A DNA stretch of 64,000 nucleotides from Coprenecus sp949297365 (GTDB lineage: Bacteria > Bacteroidota > Bacteroidia > Bacteroidales > UBA932): NCBI GenBank assembly GCA_963931055.1, contig OZ006987.1, positions 806,001 through 870,000 of the forward strand, given 5' to 3'. The position numbers were made by a program, and so were the translations under genes. The notes beneath the pieces are model-generated. The model had not been told where the DNA came from, searched no databases, and worked only from the letters and a program-made list of their open reading frames with translations. Shown here one piece after another: positions 36,681-44,465 of the stretch (within the stretch, counting starts at the first letter, position 1; each line of letters opens with the position of its first letter).

Positions 36681-38183
36681 ATGAGCACAGCTTTACAGTA
36701 CAACATCAATCCCCTGGTCAGCGCCATCGGCAAGATGCCCGAGGAGTTCACCAAGGAGGACATAATCAATTTCATCACGGCCAACGACATCCGCGTCGTA
36801 AACTTCCGCTACATCGCGGGCGACGGCAGGCTCAAGACCCTCAACTTCCCGGTCAGCAGCCTCCAGTACCTGGATCTGATTCTCTCGTTCGGAGAGAGAG
36901 TGGACGGCTCCAGCCTCTTCTCGTACATCGAGGCCGGATCGAGTGACCTCTATGTCATTCCCCGTTTTTCCACCGCTTACATGGATCCGTTTGCCGAGAT
37001 TCCTACCCTGGGTATGCTCTGCTCCTACTTCACCAAGGACGGACTTCCTCTGGAGAGTTCTCCCGAGTACACCCTCCGCAAGGCTCACGAGGAATTCAAG
37101 AAGACCACAGGCTACACCTTCGAGGCCATGGGCGAGCTGGAGTTCTATGTCATCTACGACGACGACAACTGCTTCCCCTCGGAGAATCAGCGCGGCTATC
37201 ATGAGTCCACTCCTTTCACCAAAGTGGAGGCTTTCCGCACCGAGGCCATGAAGCTCATCTCTCAGGTCGGCGGCAACATCAAGTACGCCCACTCCGAGGT
37301 CGGCAACTTCACTCTGGACGGCAAGGTGTACGAGCAGAACGAGATAGAGTTCCTCGTATCGCCCGTTGAGTCTGCAGCTGACCAGCTCGTAATGGCCAAG
37401 TGGATTCTCCGCACCCTGGCATGGCAGTACGGCTTTGACATCACATTCGCTCCGAAGATCACTGAGGGCAAGGCCGGCAGCGGACTGCATTTCCATACCC
37501 GCATCATGAACGGCGAGCACTCAGTGATGCTCAAGGACGGACATCTTTCCGATGAGGCCCGCAAGGCCATCGCAGGCTACATGACCTGCGCTTCATCCCT
37601 GACCGCCTTCGGCAATGCCAACCCCACATCGTACTTCCGCCTCGTGCCTCATCAGGAGGCTCCCACCAGTATCTGCTGGGGTGACCGCAACCGTTCCGTA
37701 CTTGTGCGCGTACCCCTCGGATGGACAGGGAGGAGCGATATGTCCGCCATCGCCAACGGACTGCCCCAGAATCCCGACATCGTGATGCCCGACAAGCAGA
37801 CCGTAGAGCTCCGCTCAGGTGACGGCTCCGCTGATATCCACTTGATGCTCGCCGGACTGGTAACAGCCGCACGCATCGGATTCGAGCTGCCCGACGCGCT
37901 TGAGATTGCCAAGAAGACCTATGTAGACGTCAATATCCACGATGCCAAGAACGAAGCCATCCTCAACTCGCTGGCACAGCTCCCTACATCCTGCGCCGAG
38001 TCCGCTGACGAGCTGGATAAGAACAGAGCCCTTTATGAGGCCAAAGGCGTGTTCTCAAAGAGCATGATAGACGGCCGCATCGCCATGCTCCGCGCCTACA
38101 ACGACGCCAACATCCGTGAGGAGGTCAAACGCGACAAGGGTCTGATGATGGAGCTGGTAAGACGCTACTATCACTGCGGATAA
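36681..38183 (+). CDS. glnA: glutamine synthetase
   Basis: 500 residues. The N-terminal beta-grasp domain (about 20-110) is followed by the catalytic domain with MGELEFYVIYDD (metal-binding Glu), GSGLHFHTRI (metal-binding His), NRSVLVRVPLG and VELRSGDGSADIHLMLAGL. The size (about 500) fits the compact type I-like enzyme common in Bacteroidota, distinct from their 700-residue GSIII. It makes glutamine from glutamate and ammonia with ATP. No clear adenylylation-site motif is identified. Divergent from the GH84 operon; a possible TTG-N20-CTAATTTG promoter is upstream. Confidence 0.92.
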   Translation: MSTALQYNINPLVSAIGKMPEEFTKEDIINFITANDIRVVNFRYIAGDGRLKTLNFPVSSLQYLDLILSFGERVDGSSLFSYIEAGSSDLYVIPRFSTAYMDPFAEIPTLGMLCSYFTKDGLPLESSPEYTLRKAHEEFKKTTGYTFEAMGELEFYVIYDDDNCFPSENQRGYHESTPFTKVEAFRTEAMKLISQVGGNIKYAHSEVGNFTLDGKVYEQNEIEFLVSPVESAADQLVMAKWILRTLAWQYGFDITFAPKITEGKAGSGLHFHTRIMNGEHSVMLKDGHLSDEARKAIAGYMTCASSLTAFGNANPTSYFRLVPHQEAPTSICWGDRNRSVLVRVPLGWTGRSDMSAIANGLPQNPDIVMPDKQTVELRSGDGSADIHLMLAGLVTAARIGFELPDALEIAKKTYVDVNIHDAKNEAILNSLAQLPTSCAESADELDKNRALYEAKGVFSKSMIDGRIAMLRAYNDANIREEVKRDKGLMMELVRRYYHCG

Positions 38184-38204
38184 TTCAAGGCTCTGCCATA
38201 ATTT

Positions 38205-38242
38205 ATGCCGTGGCTGCATTTTTGCATCTACGGCATTTTTTA
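38205..38242 (+). terminator. intrinsic terminator after glnA
   Basis: ATGCCGT (38205-38211) pairs with ACGGCAT (38230-38236), followed by TTTTTATT. The -33 box of the next promoter lies in the loop. Confidence 0.8.
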
Positions 38243-38251
38243 TTATTTTTG
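38221..38251 (+). promoter_or_regulatory. promoter of the mutL-tsaC run, no room for a leader
   Basis: TTTG at 38221-38224, exactly 19 bases, TATTTTTG at 38244-38251: a full consensus match. The predicted start (38257-38259) coincides with the ATG at 38258, so a leaderless or nearly leaderless mRNA is expected. Confidence 0.7.
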
Positions 38252-38257
38252 CGTATT

Positions 38258-38587
38258 ATGAATATAAGTTTTTTCAAGACACCGAGCCACCGCGTCTTCC
38301 ACTACGAGCCCCGCTACTGGGACGAGAGAAAGGAGAGGCGCGAGCAGGTCAGACAGGAGGCACTCAGGGAAAAGGCACTGAAAGAGGGTAAGGAATGGAA
38401 GGACGAAAGCTATCAGCCTGGGAGATATATAAAAGGCAGACTGCAGGAGCAGGCCCGCAACAGCAGAAGAGGCTCCCTCAGCAAGAACCTGACCCGCATC
38501 ATAGGCCTGGTATCCGTCGCGATATTCCTGGCTTTCCTGATCTATTTTGCCAAATACTTCACTGTATTCATGGAGTCAATGCGCTAA
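38258..38587 (+). CDS. small charged single-TM protein upstream of mutL
   Basis: 109 residues from ATG 38258. The N-terminal 75 residues are very charged (RYWDERKERREQVRQEALRE is helix or coiled-coil-like); one membrane segment lies near the C-terminus (IIGLVSVAIFLAFLIYFAKY, about 81-100). Similar small proteins occur upstream of mutL in Bacteroidota, but I know of no assigned function. The mutL ATG follows 9 bases after its stop. Topology is probably N-in, with a cytoplasmic helix. Confidence 0.82.
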   Translation: MNISFFKTPSHRVFHYEPRYWDERKERREQVRQEALREKALKEGKEWKDESYQPGRYIKGRLQEQARNSRRGSLSKNLTRIIGLVSVAIFLAFLIYFAKYFTVFMESMR

Positions 38588-38596
38588 GATTGCCTG

Positions 38597-40396
38597 ATGC
38601 TGAAGATTCTACCACCGAACATATCCAATCTCATCGCGGCAGGTGAGGTCGTACAGAGACCTGCGTCAGCCGTCAAGGAACTGCTGGAGAATGCCGTCGA
38701 TGCCGGAGCGGGCAATATCAGCGTCATCATCGAGGACTCGGGAAAGACCCTGATTCAGGTTATCGACGACGGATGCGGCATGACTCCAGACGAGGCCAGG
38801 CTGTGCTTCGAGCGGCACGCCACGTCCAAGATTTCGGAAGCCTCCGACCTGGCCTCCATCATGACCTACGGCTTCAGGGGAGAGGCCCTGCCGTCCATCG
38901 CATCCGTGGCCGAAGTCACTCTCAGGACCCGTAAAAGGGGTTCAGAGACCGGTTCCGAGACCGTCTTCACCCCGTCCGGATTCGTCGGTCAGGAGGAAAC
39001 GGCCATGCCCGAAGGCACCAATATCGCGGTAAGGAACATATTCTACAGCCTGCCGGCCAGAAGGAAATTCCTCAAATCTGACAGCACCGAGTTCCGGCAG
39101 ATAGTCTCGGAATTCTCCCATGTTGCCCTGTGCCGTCCCGAAATCAGCGTCAGACTGGTCCATAACGGCAAGGACATATACAACCTCAAAAAAGCCAACA
39201 CCTTAAAGCAAAGAATACTGGAGATAGAGGGAAAGGACATGGTGAAAGAGCTGATAGATGTACGGACTTCCACCAGAATCATCAATATCTCCGGATTCAT
39301 CGGCAATCCTTCGGATGCGCGTAAAAGCGCCGGCAACCAGTTCTTCTTCGTCAACGGCCGATACTTCCGCTCCTCATATTTCCATAAGGCCGTCATGAAG
39401 GCCTATGACAAACTGATACCGGAAGGAGCATATCCGTCGTACTACATTTTTTTCGAGACCACCCCGGAAAATGTTGACGTCAACATACATCCGGCGAAAA
39501 CTGAGGTAAAATTCGAGAACGAGACCGAGATCTTCGAGATTCTTACCGCCGCCGTGAAAGAATCCCTGGGACGTAACTCATTCATACCTACTATTGATTT
39601 CGACCACGACACCCTCCCGGATATCCCTGCTCCGTCACGTTTCAACTATACGGGAAGCTACAGCCGCCCTCAACCCTCCAGGCCACAGCACATCCCTTAT
39701 GAGACTATCCTTCCGGACACGAGGCCTTCCAGGCATTACTCCGCAATCGAGCCTGCGGAGACACCGTCCGCCGCCGTAAACGGATACGGGGATATCTTCG
39801 CGGACAGCGGGGCATCCTCTTCCGGCAGCGGCATACTGCAGATATCCGGAAGATACCTGGTCACAACACTCCGCTCCGGCATGATGATAGTGGACATACG
39901 GAGAGCGAGAGAGAGGATTCTATACGAAAAATACCTCCGACAGCTGGACAACTCCGCACCCATCTCGCACCAGGTGCTGTTTCCCTGCGTGATACAGCTT
40001 TCTCCGGAGAAATACTCCCTGCTGACAGAGAACAGGGAACAGCTGAGGCTACTTGGATTCGACATCGGGCCTCAGGAGGAGAACTCCATATCCGTAAACG
40101 GGCTTCCGGAAGAGTTCGGCACTGACGAAAGTTCGGTAAGGACAGCCATTGACGGGCTGCTTGCCTCCCTTATGGAGAGCGGCTCGATAGACCTGATAAG
40201 GGCCGACAACAGAGAGGCCATGGCCCGCAGGCTGGCAGGAGCGGCTGCCGCATCAGCCGGAAACGGCAGGCTGTCGGCAGATGAGGCACGACTTTTGGTA
40301 GACTCATTGTTTTCCTGCGCGGAGCCTGAGACTTCGCCAGGAGGGAAAAGATGCATGTCAGTACTTACTGAAGAAGATATAGAAAGGATTTTATGA
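38597..40396 (+). CDS. mutL: DNA mismatch repair protein MutL
   Basis: 599 residues. GHKL ATPase motifs are intact: ELLENAVDAGA, DDGCGM and GFRGEALPSIASVAEV, then the transducer domain with FFFVNGRYFRS and NVDVNIHPAKTEVKFENE. A Pro/Ser-rich linker (about 335-410) joins the C-terminal dimerisation domain. The nuclease motif normally DQHAA is here DIRRARERILYEKYL, and the CPHGRP motif is replaced by SPGGKR, so metal-dependent nicking activity is doubtful. MutL couples mismatch recognition by MutS to strand removal. The stop overlaps the rhomboid start (ATGA). Confidence 0.95.
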   Translation: MLKILPPNISNLIAAGEVVQRPASAVKELLENAVDAGAGNISVIIEDSGKTLIQVIDDGCGMTPDEARLCFERHATSKISEASDLASIMTYGFRGEALPSIASVAEVTLRTRKRGSETGSETVFTPSGFVGQEETAMPEGTNIAVRNIFYSLPARRKFLKSDSTEFRQIVSEFSHVALCRPEISVRLVHNGKDIYNLKKANTLKQRILEIEGKDMVKELIDVRTSTRIINISGFIGNPSDARKSAGNQFFFVNGRYFRSSYFHKAVMKAYDKLIPEGAYPSYYIFFETTPENVDVNIHPAKTEVKFENETEIFEILTAAVKESLGRNSFIPTIDFDHDTLPDIPAPSRFNYTGSYSRPQPSRPQHIPYETILPDTRPSRHYSAIEPAETPSAAVNGYGDIFADSGASSSGSGILQISGRYLVTTLRSGMMIVDIRRARERILYEKYLRQLDNSAPISHQVLFPCVIQLSPEKYSLLTENREQLRLLGFDIGPQEENSISVNGLPEEFGTDESSVRTAIDGLLASLMESGSIDLIRADNREAMARRLAGAAAASAGNGRLSADEARLLVDSLFSCAEPETSPGGKRCMSVLTEEDIERIL

Positions 40397-41043
40397 ACAA
40401 TTACGGATATTACCGCCCCGGACTGCCATTTGTAGTCAAGAATCTTATAATCATCAACGCGATAGTGTTTGTGGTGACTCTGTTCGCCCAGCAGTTCATG
40501 TATCAGACATTCTCGCTGTTCTATTTCACATCTCCGTTCTTCAAGCCGTTCCAGCTGATAACCTACATGTTCATGCACGGCGGCTTCTGGCACATATTCT
40601 TCAATATGTTCTCGCTGTACATGTTCGGAAGCGTACTGGAGAACTATTGGGGAGGGAAGAAATTTTTCCTGTTCTACATGGTCTGCGGCATAGGTGCCGG
40701 ACTCATCAACGAGCTGGTCATGTACTTACAGATCTCTTTTGCAGAGACACCGGGTCTGGTTGAAGCCACTATCAACAGAATACCCACAGTCGGAGCCTCA
40801 GGCGCGATCTACGGCCTGCTTCTGGCCTACGGAATGATGTTCCCGAACAATGTGCTGCAATTCATATTTCCACCTATCGCCCTTAAGGCCAAATGGATGG
40901 TCATCATCTTCGGAGCCATCGAACTGCTCTCAGGCCTCTCCGGCACAAACAGCGGCGTAGCCCACTTCGCCCATCTCGGAGGCATGATCTTCGGCCTTAT
41001 AATGATTCTTTACTGGAAGAAAAAGAACCGGCTGTACTCCTGA
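40393..41043 (+). CDS. rhomboid family intramembrane serine protease
   Basis: 216 residues with six membrane segments. Catalytic Ser136 in GASGAIYGLLLAYG and His194 in VAHFAHLGGMIFG; the HGGFWHIFFNM motif after helix 1 supports the fold. It cleaves transmembrane substrates within the inner membrane; substrates unknown. It overlaps mutL by four bases at the start and the EEP hydrolase gene by one base at the end (TGATG), so the three are translationally coupled. Confidence 0.94.
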   Translation: MNNYGYYRPGLPFVVKNLIIINAIVFVVTLFAQQFMYQTFSLFYFTSPFFKPFQLITYMFMHGGFWHIFFNMFSLYMFGSVLENYWGGKKFFLFYMVCGIGAGLINELVMYLQISFAETPGLVEATINRIPTVGASGAIYGLLLAYGMMFPNNVLQFIFPPIALKAKWMVIIFGAIELLSGLSGTNSGVAHFAHLGGMIFGLIMILYWKKKNRLYS

Positions 41044-42116
41044 TGAGCAAGGGGAAAACGACATTTCTCAGCATATCCTACAAGGTAGTCGCGACAGTAT
41101 TCTGCCTGTTGCTCTACCTGAGCTACGCATCGGTACTGATTGATCCGGCGGTCCTGCCGATAGCCGGTTTCTTCGGACTTTACTTTATACCCGTACTGCT
41201 GCTCAACATCCTGCTTCTTATCATCGCCCTTTTCAGAAAGTCCTCTGCCGCATGGATATCCCTTGCGGCCATAGCGCCGGCATTTGCCTTCGCCGGCTCA
41301 TTCTTCCGTATAGGCGGACATGAACCGGATATCACGGACACCGACGGTATTAAAGTCCTGACCTGGAACGTGGGTGGTTTCAGGGCCGGAGACGGCACTC
41401 CCCAACAGAACCTGGAGGATGTCGTCTCGCTGATTGAGACCGAGATGCCACAGATAGTGTCCTTTCAGGAGTTCCGGGTCCGGGACACTGCGTCTATTCC
41501 TGAACTCTTCCCCGGATACCGGTACCGCACGCATCATTTCTACCGCCTGCGCAACGGAGATTTCGTCGGTAACGTAACCCTCAGCACTCTGCCCATGAGA
41601 GAAAGCGGGCACATATATTTTCCCCGAAGCACCAACATGGCGCTGTATGCGGACATGGAGCTGTCCGGCCGCCTGTTCCGTCTATACAACGTGCATCTGG
41701 AGTCCAACAACATCTCCATCGTATCCATCATAAAGAAAATCGGACGAGGATATGACGAGTTCTCGCACGAATTTGCCCAGGCTCACGAAAAAGTCAAAAA
41801 ATCTTCCACCCGCAGAGGCAGTCAGGTACGGGCTTTGCTTGACAATATTTCGGAGAGCGGATTGCCGGCAGTCATCTGCGGAGACGTCAATGACACCCCC
41901 GTTTCCTATTGTTTCCGCAGCCTCAGACACGGACGCAAGGACACCTTCCGGGAAGCAGGCAAGGGATTCGGTGCCACCTACCGCATACTATGGCCCCTGC
42001 TGAGGATTGACTACATATTTGCCCCGGAAAGTGCCGATATACTGGAGCACAGAACGCTTCGCCGGAACTGTTCGGACCATTATCCGGTAATAGCGGAGAT
42101 AAGTATGAATGAATAA
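41043..42116 (+). CDS. membrane-anchored endonuclease/exonuclease/phosphatase family protein
   Basis: 357 residues from ATG 41043; the in-frame upstream extension is just the rhomboid coding region in another frame. Two to three N-terminal membrane helices (about 10-90), then an EEP hydrolase domain: LTWNVGGF, IVSFQEF, NVHLESNN, VICGDVNDTP and the terminal SDHYPVIAE. The fold hydrolyses phosphodiesters in nucleic acids, lipids or small molecules; the membrane tether and location outside the cytoplasm (inferred) argue for a phospholipid or extracellular substrate. Confidence 0.88.
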   Translation: MSKGKTTFLSISYKVVATVFCLLLYLSYASVLIDPAVLPIAGFFGLYFIPVLLLNILLLIIALFRKSSAAWISLAAIAPAFAFAGSFFRIGGHEPDITDTDGIKVLTWNVGGFRAGDGTPQQNLEDVVSLIETEMPQIVSFQEFRVRDTASIPELFPGYRYRTHHFYRLRNGDFVGNVTLSTLPMRESGHIYFPRSTNMALYADMELSGRLFRLYNVHLESNNISIVSIIKKIGRGYDEFSHEFAQAHEKVKKSSTRRGSQVRALLDNISESGLPAVICGDVNDTPVSYCFRSLRHGRKDTFREAGKGFGATYRILWPLLRIDYIFAPESADILEHRTLRRNCSDHYPVIAEISMNE

Positions 42117-42126
42117 CAAAAGAACT

Positions 42127-42696
42127 ATGATACAGAAAGAACAGATTGAAAAAGCCGTCGCCGTACTGAAAGCAGGAGGTGTCATACTCTACCCCACCGA
42201 CACCATCTGGGGCATCGGTTGTGATGCCACCAATGAAGCTGCCGTAGAAAAAGTCTTCGCACTCAAGCAGAGATCAGACTCCAAGAGCCTGATTATCCTT
42301 GCTGGGGATATGAACATGGTAGGCCGTTACGTCCGGGAGATTCCCGAGATGGCCGTCACCGTCGAGTCCCTGAGCGACAAGCCCCTGACCATCATTTACC
42401 CGGAAGGCATCAACCTGGCTTCCAACGTAACGGCCGAGGACGGAAGCATCGCCATCAGGATTCCCAAGAATGAGTTCTGCCTCGAACTGCTCCGGGCTTT
42501 CCGCAAGCCCATCGTCTCCACATCGGCCAATGTCTCCGGCACTCCAGCTGCAAAGAGATACGCTGATATCACCGATGACATCAAGACCACGGTGGACTTC
42601 GCCGTTGATCCCTCCTGCGAGCAGAACGCCACAGGCAAGGCCTCTTCCATCATTAAGCTCGGCCTGCACAACGAGGTTCAGGTCATCCGGGAATAG
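42127..42696 (+). CDS. threonylcarbamoyl-AMP synthase (TsaC/Sua5 type)
   Basis: 189 residues from ATG 42127; an in-frame ATG at 42109 overlaps the previous gene and is less likely. GGVILYPTDTIWGIGCDATN, KRSDSKSL-like (KQRSDSKSLIILAGD), IAIRIPKNEF and IVSTSANVSGTPAAKRY are YrdC-domain signatures. It makes threonylcarbamoyl-AMP from threonine, bicarbonate and ATP for the t6A37 modification of ANN-reading tRNAs. It has no Sua5 C-terminal domain. It precedes two tRNA genes, one of which (Met) is an ANN decoder. Confidence 0.93.
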   Translation: MIQKEQIEKAVAVLKAGGVILYPTDTIWGIGCDATNEAAVEKVFALKQRSDSKSLIILAGDMNMVGRYVREIPEMAVTVESLSDKPLTIIYPEGINLASNVTAEDGSIAIRIPKNEFCLELLRAFRKPIVSTSANVSGTPAAKRYADITDDIKTTVDFAVDPSCEQNATGKASSIIKLGLHNEVQVIRE

Positions 42697-42734
42697 CCCC
42701 TGCCTACAGGCATAATCGGTTTGCGCAAAAAATT

Positions 42735-42764
42735 TTTGTATTTTCCAAAAATTATATACCTTTG
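42735..42764 (+). promoter_or_regulatory. promoter of the tRNA-Gln/tRNA-Met unit
   Basis: TTTG at 42735-42738, 18 bases, TACCTTTG at 42757-42764. Predicted start near 42771, nine bases before the tRNA-Gln 5' end. Confidence 0.75.
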
Positions 42765-42779
42765 CGCTCCGATTCCAAT

Positions 42780-42850
42780 TGAGCTATGGTGTAATGGCAG
42801 CACGACAGATTCTGGCTCTGTAAATCTAGGTTCGACTCCTGGTAGCTCAA
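42780..42850 (+). tRNA. tRNA-Gln (CTG)
   Basis: Cloverleaf of 71 nt: acceptor TGAGCTA/TAGCTCA, D arm GTG/CAC, anticodon stem ACAGA/TCTGT with loop TTCTGGC giving anticodon CTG, T stem CTAGG/CCTGG with loop TTCGACT. The CTG anticodon reads CAG only, so another tRNA-Gln (TTG) must exist elsewhere to read CAA. CCA is not encoded. Confidence 0.93.
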
Positions 42851-42859
42851 CAAAATGAT

Positions 42860-42933
42860 GGCGAGATAGCTCAGCTGGTTAGAGCGCATGATTCATAATC
42901 ATGAGGTCCCCAGTTCAATCCTGGGTCTCGCTA
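42860..42933 (+). tRNA. tRNA-Met (CAT)
   Basis: 74 nt: acceptor GGCGAGA/TCTCGCT, anticodon stem CATGA/TCATG with loop TTCATAA giving CAT, T stem CCCAG/CTGGG. Body resembles elongator tRNA-Met of Bacteroidota; initiator is excluded by lack of the GGG/CCC anticodon-stem pairs. A lysidine-modified Ile tRNA also has CAT but is less likely. CCA is not encoded. Confidence 0.9.
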
Positions 42934-42943
42934 CTTGACTTAG

Positions 42944-42975
42944 AAGCGCTTGCGATTTCCGCAGGTGCTTTTTTA
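42944..42975 (+). terminator. terminator of the tRNA unit
   Basis: Stem AAGCGCTTGCG (42944-42954) with CGCAGGTGCTT (42960-42970), 11 pairs including two G-U, five-base loop, then TTTTATT. Confidence 0.88.
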
Positions 42976-43033
42976 TTGCCTTTCCAGCAACAAGGTACAA
43001 TTGTTGTATGCGTTCAGGTACGGTCATCAATGT

Positions 43034-43675
43034 ATGAATAAGTTTCTGTCTGTCGTGATGAGTCTGGCGATGCTGCTGGGAGCTGCTTGGGAGGCTTGTG
43101 CCCAGACGGACTCCACACAGATAACGATTGAACGGCATCACGAGGATATCGGAACATTCAGCCCTGAACCGTTTCCATCCGGAGCATTGGCGTTACCGCG
43201 GTATCTGCCGCTGAAGCTGTATAACCCGGACGGCAAGGGGACATGGGACGTAGACAGGCCGCTGACCGTCTACGAGATACTGGAGCGCGACCGGCAGCTG
43301 ATACTCACCCGGATGATACAGGAGGACCCGACTCCCGAGTTTCTGAAAGACATTCAGGACAACCATCCCCTATGGGGGGCAATACTGATGAATCTTCTCG
43401 GTCTGCTCAACATCGGAGGCCCCTTTGGCAATATGGACATGCTGGTGACACCGGTCAGTGTAGGCGGACGCCCTATGTTCGATGACATGATCTTTCTGGA
43501 TCCCAATTTCGACCCGAGGGTATATCAGCCGTCCCTGCCGGTGCCGCAGTACGATCCGCTGGATCCGAGCCAGCCGTACAAAGCCTCCATACGCAAGAAT
43601 GGGACCTCCTCTGAAAAAGGAGGCAATGCATCCGGCCCGCCTCCAGTGCAGCAGTCAAAGTATGTAATCCCATAG
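43034..43675 (+). CDS. secreted protein of unknown function
   Basis: 213 residues from ATG 43034, which starts a clean signal peptide (MNKFLSVVMSLAMLLGAAW, cleavage near ACAQ). The mature part has no motif I recognise. It contains Pro-rich stretches (PEPFPSG, PSLPVPQYDPLDPSQPY) and ends in a low-complexity Gly/Pro/Gln tail. Periplasmic or secreted. It follows the tRNA terminator and is followed directly by the second small RNA cassette, whose -24 box begins 13 bases after the stop. Confidence 0.72.
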   Translation: MNKFLSVVMSLAMLLGAAWEACAQTDSTQITIERHHEDIGTFSPEPFPSGALALPRYLPLKLYNPDGKGTWDVDRPLTVYEILERDRQLILTRMIQEDPTPEFLKDIQDNHPLWGAILMNLLGLLNIGGPFGNMDMLVTPVSVGGRPMFDDMIFLDPNFDPRVYQPSLPVPQYDPLDPSQPYKASIRKNGTSSEKGGNASGPPPVQQSKYVIP

Positions 43676-43686
43676 GAAAAACAAAT

Positions 43687-43706
43687 TGTGGCACGCTGTT
43701 TGCATG
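43687..43706 (+). promoter_or_regulatory. sigma-54-type -24/-12 promoter of small RNA copy 2
   Basis: GTGGCACGCTGTTTGCAT at 43688-43705. TGGCACG (-24) and TTGCA (-12) are consensus, with exactly 10 bases between GG (43690-43691) and GC (43702-43703). Predicted start is 43715. Confidence 0.7.
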
Positions 43707-43714
43707 TTCTCATA

Positions 43715-43789
43715 GTGATAGTTTTTTCATAGGTTAAGTTTAGGTTAATAAGGAAAAAGCCCTGCGGTTCTGTGTCGCGGGGCTTTTTT
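43715..43789 (+). ncRNA. predicted sigma-54-dependent small RNA, copy 2
   Basis: About 75 nt. It begins GTGATAGTTTTTTCATAGG and continues with GTTAAGTTTAGGTTAA, nearly identical to copy 1 at 27782. It ends in an intrinsic terminator: GCCCTGCG (43759-43766) with CGCGGGGC (43776-43783) and TTTTTT (43784-43789). The AAAAA tract before the stem lets the same hairpin end transcripts of the convergent acyltransferase. The terminator stem sequence differs completely from copy 1 while its position is conserved, the pattern expected of a conserved RNA 5' part with a replaceable terminator. Transcription is inferred. Confidence 0.65.
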
Positions 43790-43790
43790 C

Positions 43791-44453
43791 TTATAATAAC
43801 TTCCGGCTTAGCCACCTCCGCAGAGGCTCATCGTACACTTTCAACGTCACCCATGCCAGGAAAATACTTCCGGCAAATACTGCTACAGCCCACGGCCAGG
43901 CCTCGGAGAAAGGCACGCCCTGGAACGTATAGGCATAGAACAGATACATAAACGGATAGTGGATGATGTACACCGGATAGGATATGTCCCCGAGGAACTT
44001 GCACAACCGCTTCGGAAAGCCGTCCGATATATGGCCGGACGCACCCATATACACCAGCACCGGGAATATCAGGATCGTACATACTGCCTCATACAGTCCG
44101 TTGAGCCACATGGCGTCCTCTCCGCCCAGACGCGGCACTGACAGCAGGAAGACTATCGCTGCAGAGCAGATCCAGAAAGCTCCGCGCACTTTCCACGGCC
44201 GGAAATTGCGGGACATCAGCAGCCCCATGGAGAAGGCGAACATCAGTCTCAGAAAACCTCCGGGCAGATTCCAGTCCGCCAACGACCAGTCCACGGCAAG
44301 ATAACCGTGGTTGAAATGCTGGTCGAGGGGACTTGTCGCAAAGCCCTCGAACACATGATACCATATCACCACCAGGGCCGCCACTCCACGCAGCCCGTCC
44401 AGTATCGCATAATGCGGCTTGGAATCTGCAAAGGGCGAGGTTGATGTCTTCAT
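43791..44453 (-). CDS. acyltransferase-3 family protein with internal deletion
   Basis: 220 residues. The N-terminus (HYAILDGLRGVAALVVIWYHVFEG) and C-terminus (FLGDISYPVYIIHYPFMYLFYAYTF) are typical of membrane O-acyltransferases of the acyltransferase-3 family, which are usually 340-400 residues. Here GYLAVD runs straight into WSLADWNLPGGFLRL; in homologues these are separated by about 150 residues holding several membrane helices. The reading frame is intact. It is probably non-functional or altered; a mis-assembled deletion is the alternative. The catalytic His of the N-terminal motif (YH) remains. Confidence 0.75.
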   Translation of the reverse strand: MKTSTSPFADSKPHYAILDGLRGVAALVVIWYHVFEGFATSPLDQHFNHGYLAVDWSLADWNLPGGFLRLMFAFSMGLLMSRNFRPWKVRGAFWICSAAIVFLLSVPRLGGEDAMWLNGLYEAVCTILIFPVLVYMGASGHISDGFPKRLCKFLGDISYPVYIIHYPFMYLFYAYTFQGVPFSEAWPWAVAVFAGSIFLAWVTLKVYDEPLRRWLSRKLL

Positions 44454-44465
44454 AATTCCCGGTTC

